Program-made: the position numbers and the translations under genes
The notes under the pieces: generated by a model
Database searches by the model: none
What the model was told of the DNA's origin: nothing
The model's input: only the letters and a program-made list of their open reading frames with translations
DNA from: an uncultured Clostridia bacterium
Lineage (GTDB): Bacteria; Bacillota; Clostridia; Christensenellales; UBA1242
NCBI GenBank assembly: GCA_934778125.1
Contig: CAKVOF010000024.1
Span: 1-19,426, forward strand
Reading direction: 5' to 3'
Length of the DNA stretch: 19,426 nucleotides
In this document: positions 15,211 through 19,426 of the stretch, in pieces
How positions within the stretch are numbered: the first letter of the stretch is position 1
How the letters are laid out: each line of letters starts with the position of its first letter

Positions 15211-17271
15211 TTAATCAACTCTTATTTCATAAAGTTTGTAGTTTAATTCATTATCAAAACATATTTTTAAAAAGTATTTTCCAGTTTTTAAAATTGAAAA
15301 ACAATTTAATCCAGAACTAGAATAGTCTGAAATATAAACATCATTACTAACGCTCATATCCTCATTCAAAATTAGAATTTGCACATCGAACTCATTATTT
15401 AAAAGTAGTGTTGATTTAGAATAAAAATTCAAACTATAAAATATAAAGTCAGAAGCTTTAAAAGTTGAAACAATGTTGTCTTTCATAAGCCCAACATCAT
15501 CAATTGAAACCTTAACATCTGTTAAAGCATAACTTGTTTTAATCTTTATTGCTTTCGTGATTGAACCAAGCGTAAACATAACATTACACTCATCACTTTT
15601 CACATCTTTGATGGTTATCGTTTTATTATTTAAGTCAATCTCCAAAGAGTTTTCAACATCACAACTCACATCAATGTTTTTAAGCAACCTTGAATAATAT
15701 TGTGCACTTTCAATCTCAAAACTTGTTTGGGTTTTATCTTTAGAATTTAGTAGTAACTCACCACTCCATCCAATCACATTAAAATCTAATATTGGGGCTT
15801 CCGAAACTTTAACTTTAATATCAAATTCACAACCATATGCTAAAACTTTAATATTAAAGGAGCCTAGCTCTTTAGCATAAAGCCATCCATTTTCAAGCAT
15901 AAAATCTTCTGCGATTACACTACTTAAATTCACCAAATTATTATTCTCAAACACATTAATTTTAAGAGAATAATTAATCAAACTATTAACCTCTGAATAA
16001 AACTCATCTTCAATTATAAACAACAAGTACTCACCCGTGTTTTCATCAAATTCCAATTCATTAGCATTTCCAATTACAACCAGTTTTATTTCATCTTTAC
16101 TTAAAACTTTAATACCATTTAGATCAATTGATGCCTTATTAATATTCCCAAAACCATCAATATATTTCAATTCTAGTTTTTTATCATCTTTAGCATTTTT
16201 GAAACTAACACTAGCCTTAAATAATCCATTTCTATATTCCGTAGTAAAAACATTAAAAACATCAGAAAATTCAGCCTTATTTAATGTTTGCATATTAGTT
16301 ATTTCAAGTTCTAAATTAATCACCACATCTTCATCTGCCACAACACTTTCAATCTTATTGTTTCGCTTATCAAAAAGTGTGAAACCATTTATATTAACAT
16401 CTTCAATAATATCAATTCTAAACGTTTTTGAAATTATTTCACTGGACTTATTAGTTTTATATTTAACCGTTAGTTCAATATTATCCATAGCAGATTTTGC
16501 AACAAACTTTCCATCTTTACTAACACTCAAATTTTCACTACTACTTTTAATTTCAAAAGCGTTTGCATTCATTGGAACGATTCCAAAATTTATAAAACCT
16601 TCACTATTTTCATACACTTTAAACGTGCCAAGGTTACTCAATTTAACATCTTTAACATACACATTATTTTGAACAATTATCTTATAACTAACGTATTGTG
16701 ATTCATTATCATTAATCGCTTTTCTAACACTTGCACGCACTAAAAACTCGCCTGAAACATTAGAACAAAATATTTCATTATCATTTATTTTGGTGATATC
16801 ATCACACGAAAATTTAACTTCATCCGCAACCTTTAATGGTTCAATTGCAATATTGTTTTTTAGTGAATAATTTTCACCACAATCTAAATACACAACGCTT
16901 TCAATTGGTTCAAAATTAGTTACCTCAAGATTATCAACAATATTTATTTTTATGTTGCTTGATATTACCTCATTATTAACACCCATAGCATAAACATTTA
17001 AAACTGTTTCGCCAACGTTTTTAAAGTAAAATTTATCATCTTCAAAACTAATATACTTTTCATCTATTCCAAAATCAAAGTACTCCACTTTATCAACCAT
17101 CGGTTCAGTTTTGAACTTTAAATCAAACAAATTTAGGTGATCATTTTTAGTTACGGAAATTTCACTATCTAAAAACATTATACTATTAAAATTTAGAGTT
17201 GTTGAATCGCACCCAACAAAATAGAAAACACTTAAAAACAAAACTGCAAAAATAATAACTAGTTTTTTCAT
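15211..17271 (-). CDS. Surface lipoprotein of Ig-like (BIG-type) domains
   Basis: A 686-residue lipoprotein exported and anchored by a diacylglyceryl Cys. It begins MKKLVIIFAVLFLSV and has the lipobox FVGC with Cys21; Phe at -3 is a small departure from consensus. The remainder is repeated beta-strand domains. The clearest is near residues 200-290: DVKLSNLGTFKVYENSEG, then GIVPMNANAFEI, SSSENLSVSKDGKFVA and a closing strand, the order of strands in BIG_2 domains. No catalytic or metal site is evident. An in-frame ATG at 17286 overlaps the upstream repair gene, but AGAAGG at 17276-17281 serves the ATG at 17271. The gene follows the AlkD-like gene with 8 bases between them and precedes the giant gene by 250 bases. 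A cell-surface binding or scaffold partner for the giant protein is inference. Confidence 0.85.
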   Translation of the reverse strand: MKKLVIIFAVLFLSVFYFVGCDSTTLNFNSIMFLDSEISVTKNDHLNLFDLKFKTEPMVDKVEYFDFGIDEKYISFEDDKFYFKNVGETVLNVYAMGVNNEVISSNIKINIVDNLEVTNFEPIESVVYLDCGENYSLKNNIAIEPLKVADEVKFSCDDITKINDNEIFCSNVSGEFLVRASVRKAINDNESQYVSYKIIVQNNVYVKDVKLSNLGTFKVYENSEGFINFGIVPMNANAFEIKSSSENLSVSKDGKFVAKSAMDNIELTVKYKTNKSSEIISKTFRIDIIEDVNINGFTLFDKRNNKIESVVADEDVVINLELEITNMQTLNKAEFSDVFNVFTTEYRNGLFKASVSFKNAKDDKKLELKYIDGFGNINKASIDLNGIKVLSKDEIKLVVIGNANELEFDENTGEYLLFIIEDEFYSEVNSLINYSLKINVFENNNLVNLSSVIAEDFMLENGWLYAKELGSFNIKVLAYGCEFDIKVKVSEAPILDFNVIGWSGELLLNSKDKTQTSFEIESAQYYSRLLKNIDVSCDVENSLEIDLNNKTITIKDVKSDECNVMFTLGSITKAIKIKTSYALTDVKVSIDDVGLMKDNIVSTFKASDFIFYSLNFYSKSTLLLNNEFDVQILILNEDMSVSNDVYISDYSSSGLNCFSILKTGKYFLKICFDNELNYKLYEIRVD

Positions 17272-17275
17272 ATTA

Positions 17276-17281
17276 CCTTCT
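17276..17281 (-). promoter_or_regulatory. Ribosome binding site of the lipoprotein overlapping the upstream stop codon
   Basis: AGAAGG on the minus strand lies four bases before the ATG at 17271 and overlaps the TAG stop (17280-17282) of the repair gene. The arrangement favours translational coupling and identifies the lipoprotein start. Confidence 0.75.
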
Positions 17282-17936
17282 AGCATTTTAAAGATTTTAA
17301 ATATTCTTTTGTTTCCCCATCAATTCTAAAACTTTCCACGCATTTTTGGATTGCTTTATTTCTCACCCATTTAGTTTGCTTTAAAAAATATGGCAGTGTG
17401 TTTTCATAGTCTTTAATAATCCCCTCACACAAACACCAACTAATTGCCATATTTATATAGTATATATCACAATCAACATCGGCCAAAACTTCAAAAACTT
17501 GCTTTGTTTTGCTTGGTAAAAACCATCTTAGAAAAGCAACAATTGAGAATCTAATAATGAACTCATTTTCCTTACATACTTTGTGGGTTTTTATATTCTC
17601 ACATAAAAACTTAAAAAACTCATCATCTTTTTTCAATTTTAATTCACTAACAAAGCAATCGCAAATCGCCCAATTATCAATTAGCGAAACAAAGTTTGAA
17701 ATCTCATCAAACTTTAAATCTTTTTTCTTTGCTAAAACAAGCCCGTATATTAAAACTTCCTCATAGTTTGGATCTTCACTTAAATCAAATGAATCAATTT
17801 CTTTCGCAATGCTTTTCAAAACTGGAATTCTAACTCCAAGCATTTCATATTTTGAACTAACTATTTTCGCATTGAATTTTAAATACGCTTTATCGACATT
17901 TTTTTGTAAAATATCTAAAACATCATCATTTTTCAC
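17280..17936 (-). CDS. AlkD-like DNA alkylation repair protein
   Basis: A 218-residue all-helical HEAT-like repeat protein of the AlkD/DNA-alkylation-repair family, which removes alkylated purines such as N7- and N3-alkyl bases without base flipping. Family landmarks are LGVRIPVLKSIAKEI (33-47), DNWAICD (87-93, holding the Trp and Asp that AlkD uses for catalysis and lesion contact), IIRFSIVAFLRWF (127-139, with a conserved Arg), YYINMAISWCL (159-169) and WVRNKAIQK (190-198) with SFRID. The start is GTG at 17936; no recognisable Shine-Dalgarno sequence precedes it, and the nearby ATGs are out of frame. The length and N-terminal fit to the family support this start. It is the first gene of an operon with the lipoprotein, an unusual pairing. 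Activity is predicted from conserved residues only. Confidence 0.92.
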   Translation of the reverse strand: MKNDDVLDILQKNVDKAYLKFNAKIVSSKYEMLGVRIPVLKSIAKEIDSFDLSEDPNYEEVLIYGLVLAKKKDLKFDEISNFVSLIDNWAICDCFVSELKLKKDDEFFKFLCENIKTHKVCKENEFIIRFSIVAFLRWFLPSKTKQVFEVLADVDCDIYYINMAISWCLCEGIIKDYENTLPYFLKQTKWVRNKAIQKCVESFRIDGETKEYLKSLKC

Positions 17937-17993
17937 AAAAATATGATATTCTTTTTTGCCAAAATTGTAAAGTTATTTTACCCTTTTTAAACA

Positions 17994-18023
17994 ATATTAA
18001 AAAAACAATTTATCGCATGACAA
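17994..18023 (-). promoter_or_regulatory. Possible promoter of the repair/lipoprotein operon
   Basis: The minus strand reads TTGTCA (18018-18023), an 18-base spacer and TAATAT (17994-17999). The match is moderate, and it is the best candidate I found in this divergent intergenic region. Confidence 0.35.
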
Positions 18024-18130
18024 CTATTTTGCGTTGTTTACCTATAAAAACCATTAATTAAGTCAAATAATAATTTATAATTTAATTAAAAAATATTTGA
18101 TATATTCTTTATCTTTTTTAAAATTCAGTA

Positions 18131-18159
18131 TTGACATCACTTTTAACTGATGCTAAAAT
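18131..18159 (+). promoter_or_regulatory. Near-consensus extended -10 promoter of the 175-aa gene
   Basis: A perfect TTGACA (18131-18136), a 17-base spacer ending in TGC, and TAAAAT (18154-18159). The start near 18166 gives a leader of about 30 bases, ending in AAGGAG. Confidence 0.85.
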
Positions 18160-18197
18160 AATTAACGATAAAAGATATAGATAAGGAGAATGATTAT

Positions 18198-18725
18198 ATG
18201 GCAAACAACAAACTTGTTAATTATTTAAATGCAAAGGTTAATGAACAAACATACTCAATGGCTATCAACCCAAACAAAAAAATTGATTTAGTTCAAAAAG
18301 ATATTCAAAACGATCCAAATTTTAAATTCCTTCCACAAACAATAAAAAAAGAATTAGTTAGCGGAGAAATGATTTCAGCTTTTGGACTTGCAATGAAATA
18401 TAAAAATAACATTAAAGATCAAGTTTTTAATTTCGGTTTAACCAATGCCCAAAATCAAATTATTTCGGATAAGGATTTTGGTAAACTTCCTGAAAAAATG
18501 AGAGAATCAATTTTAAATTACGGAAAAGACTATGAAAAATTTGCTAAAGCTCAAGTTTTTGCAGATTCAGCTCAAGGAAATATTGAACTACCAAATTTCC
18601 ATATTAAATTGGGCAATATAAATATAGTTGCAAACCTTAGCGAAGAACAATACAACAATGTAATAAGTACTGGAAATTCTGATGGTAATGCTGAATCTCC
18701 AATGGAATTAGAAAGCGAACTTTAA
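18198..18725 (+). CDS. Unrecognised 175-aa soluble protein
   Basis: I do not recognise a family. The protein begins MANNKLVNYLNAKV and has no signal peptide or membrane segment. It looks mostly helical to about residue 125 (PQTIKKELVSGEMISAFGLAMKY, LPEKMRESILNYGKDYEKF), then has a short strand-like part (NFHIKLGNINIVANL), and ends in a low-complexity acidic tail (MELESEL). AAGGAG lies eight bases before the ATG. It is transcribed away from the repair/lipoprotein operon from a near-consensus promoter and closed by a strong terminator, so it is probably abundant. Local codon use matches the rest of the window, and there is no sign of recent transfer. Function is unknown. Confidence 0.87.
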   Translation: MANNKLVNYLNAKVNEQTYSMAINPNKKIDLVQKDIQNDPNFKFLPQTIKKELVSGEMISAFGLAMKYKNNIKDQVFNFGLTNAQNQIISDKDFGKLPEKMRESILNYGKDYEKFAKAQVFADSAQGNIELPNFHIKLGNINIVANLSEEQYNNVISTGNSDGNAESPMELESEL

Positions 18726-18737
18726 AATTATAGTTAT

Positions 18738-18783
18738 CTCACCAATATATCAATTTAAACAATTGAAATTGGTGAGTTTTTTT
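18738..18783 (+). terminator. Rho-independent terminator of the 175-aa gene
   Basis: Outer arms CTCACCAAT (18738-18746) and ATTGGTGAG (18768-18776) pair perfectly. Inside them CAATT/AATTG adds a second stem. Seven T follow directly. Confidence 0.93.
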
Positions 18784-18844
18784 ATTTAAACTTTTTATGT
18801 TAATAATTTAGTAACACTATTTTTATTAATTTATTTAAAATAAT

Positions 18845-18873
18845 TTGCTTTAATAATGACTTATTAGTATAAT
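18845..18873 (+). promoter_or_regulatory. Sigma-A promoter of the 73-aa membrane protein gene
   Basis: TTGCTT (18845-18850), a 17-base spacer and a perfect TATAAT (18868-18873). The predicted start is near 18880, giving a leader of about 45 bases. Confidence 0.85.
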
Positions 18874-18877
18874 TAAG

Positions 18878-18894
18878 TTGTATTTAAAATACAA
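18878..18894 (+). repeat. Inverted repeat at the transcription start of the 73-aa gene
   Basis: Eight-base arms TTGTATTT and AAATACAA are separated by one A. The repeat covers the predicted +1 region just after the -10. It could be an operator for a dimeric regulator or a 5'-end hairpin. Confidence 0.5.
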
Positions 18895-18924
18895 TATATT
18901 ATTACATATATAAAGGAGTGCATT

Positions 18925-19146
18925 ATGGCAGGTTCTAAAGATTATTTTGGTTTATCTTATATCGTTAGCGTTATCTTAGCTATTATTCCAGTAACAGCTT
19001 GGATTTGCGGAGCTATCACAAGATTCCAAGAAGGTAAAATCGTTGCTGGATTAATTCGTTTAATCTTCGGTTTCACAATCGTTTGGATCTTAGACTTAAT
19101 CTTTATGATTATGAACAAAAGCATCTGCAGAATTTTAAATGTCTAG
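18925..19146 (+). CDS. Small two-helix membrane protein (73 aa)
   Basis: A 73-residue integral membrane protein. A short polar start (MAGSKDYFG) is followed by a first helix at about 11-31, a basic loop with TRFQEGKIVAG (about 32-42), a second helix at about 43-63 and a short C-terminal stretch NKSICRILNV. I recognise no named family with certainty, though the layout resembles small conserved membrane proteins of low-GC Gram-positives. AAAGGAG precedes the ATG. Isoleucine codons are mostly ATC (my count: nine ATC, six ATT, no ATA), unlike the ATA-using neighbours. With the near-consensus promoter and long terminator this points to high expression. The gene stands alone and converges on a zinc-ribbon gene. 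Function is unknown. Confidence 0.88.
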   Translation: MAGSKDYFGLSYIVSVILAIIPVTAWICGAITRFQEGKIVAGLIRLIFGFTIVWILDLIFMIMNKSICRILNV

Positions 19147-19150
19147 CAGA

Positions 19151-19190
19151 AAAAAACTAAGTTAATATCAATTAGCTTAGTTTTTTTTTT
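19151..19190. terminator. Bidirectional terminator between convergent genes
   Basis: Sixteen-base arms at 19151-19166 and 19171-19186, with one G-T wobble, surround the 4-base loop ATCA. Ten T follow on the plus strand. On the minus strand the other side gives six T. It can end both the 73-aa gene and the zinc-ribbon gene. Confidence 0.92.
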
Positions 19191-19255
19191 ATAGATATAA
19201 AATTTTAAAATCTCTTGATTATTAAATGAATAAATTTCTTAATTGAGGGTATTTT

Positions 19256-19426
19256 TTAATCTTTATTTTTCTTATGCTTTGCACCACAGCTAGAGCATTT
19301 TAGTGTTTTAGGATCAACAATTGAGCCACAATACTCGCAAATAATAGTGTCTTCTTTTTGTGGAGTTTTATTTGAGAGTTCATTAAACATTTGTTTTTGA
19401 CTTTCACTCAACACATGATATTCACC
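19256..19426 (-). CDS. C-terminal end of a zinc-ribbon protein (partial)
   Basis: The open minus-strand frame enters from beyond the right edge and ends at TAA 19256-19258, giving the last 56 residues. They contain CEYCG-x(9)-CSSCGA, two Cys-x2-Cys knuckles ten residues apart, the usual form of a small structural zinc ribbon. A basic tail ending in KHKKNKD follows. The part before the ribbon (SESQKQMFNELSNKTPQKEDT) is polar and looks like a linker. The start and main domain are outside the window, so the role cannot be told. Such C-terminal ribbons occur in many small regulatory and membrane-associated proteins. Confidence 0.8.
   Translation of the reverse strand, partial: GEYHVLSESQKQMFNELSNKTPQKEDTIICEYCGSIVDPKTLKCSSCGAKHKKNKD

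Noticed and set aside
15186..15212. Hairpin GTTAATA/TATTAAC with a T-run just after the lipoprotein gene, considered as its terminator
   Set aside because: The T-run follows the hairpin on the plus strand. In the direction of the lipoprotein transcript no T-run follows, so at best it would stop antisense transcription.
16037..16672. Plus-strand open frame of 211 codons opposite the lipoprotein gene
   Set aside because: It is a mirror of the strand-rich lipoprotein, rich in Ser, Leu and Phe, with no ribosome site or promoter. The minus-strand reading has a lipobox, a coupled start and Ig-like strands.

Overview
The window comes from a strongly AT-rich, Gram-positive-type bacterium, most likely an uncultured low-GC Bacillota lineage. 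The evidence is AAGGAG-type ribosome sites, sigma-A promoters that often carry an extended -10 (TGn), rho-independent terminators, a SpoVB-type flippase, and extracellular proteins held by a lipobox or an N-terminal membrane segment. Genus or species cannot be named from the sequence alone. The standard code, or at least TGG for Trp, fits every gene read.

Left part (1-7000, all minus strand). Seven genes lie mostly as single-gene transcription units: phosphoglycerate kinase (pgk), a DusB-type tRNA-dihydrouridine synthase, an unrecognised 202-aa acidic protein with a near-consensus promoter, a canonical HU protein, a second divergent HU paralogue, a SpoVB/MurJ-superfamily flippase and a six-helix DUF975-like membrane protein. 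Promoters can be read for six of the seven, and hairpin/T-run terminators close four (the 202-aa gene, the first HU, the flippase and the DUF975-like gene).

Centre (7041-17936, minus strand). In transcription order this holds an AlkD-like DNA-alkylation-repair HEAT protein with a GTG start, a 686-aa lipoprotein of Ig-like (BIG-type) strands whose ribosome site overlaps the repair gene's stop codon, and a 2579-aa surface protein with its own promoter and a long hairpin terminator. The giant protein has an N-terminal membrane segment and no LPXTG motif. A BIG-like N-terminal domain is followed by a cluster of DxDG turns, and the C-terminal fifth is made of degenerate tandem repeats of about 85 residues. 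I recognise no enzymatic domain. A structural or adhesive surface role is inference.

Right part (18131-19426). Two short plus-strand genes diverge from the repair operon: an unrecognised 175-aa soluble protein and a 73-aa two-helix membrane protein with codon use typical of high expression. Each has a near-consensus promoter and a strong terminator. The 73-aa gene converges on the 3' end of a minus-strand zinc-ribbon protein that runs off the window, and one hairpin with T-runs on both sides can serve both genes.

No tRNA, rRNA, CRISPR array or insertion sequence was seen. No gene-free stretch exceeds 300 bases.
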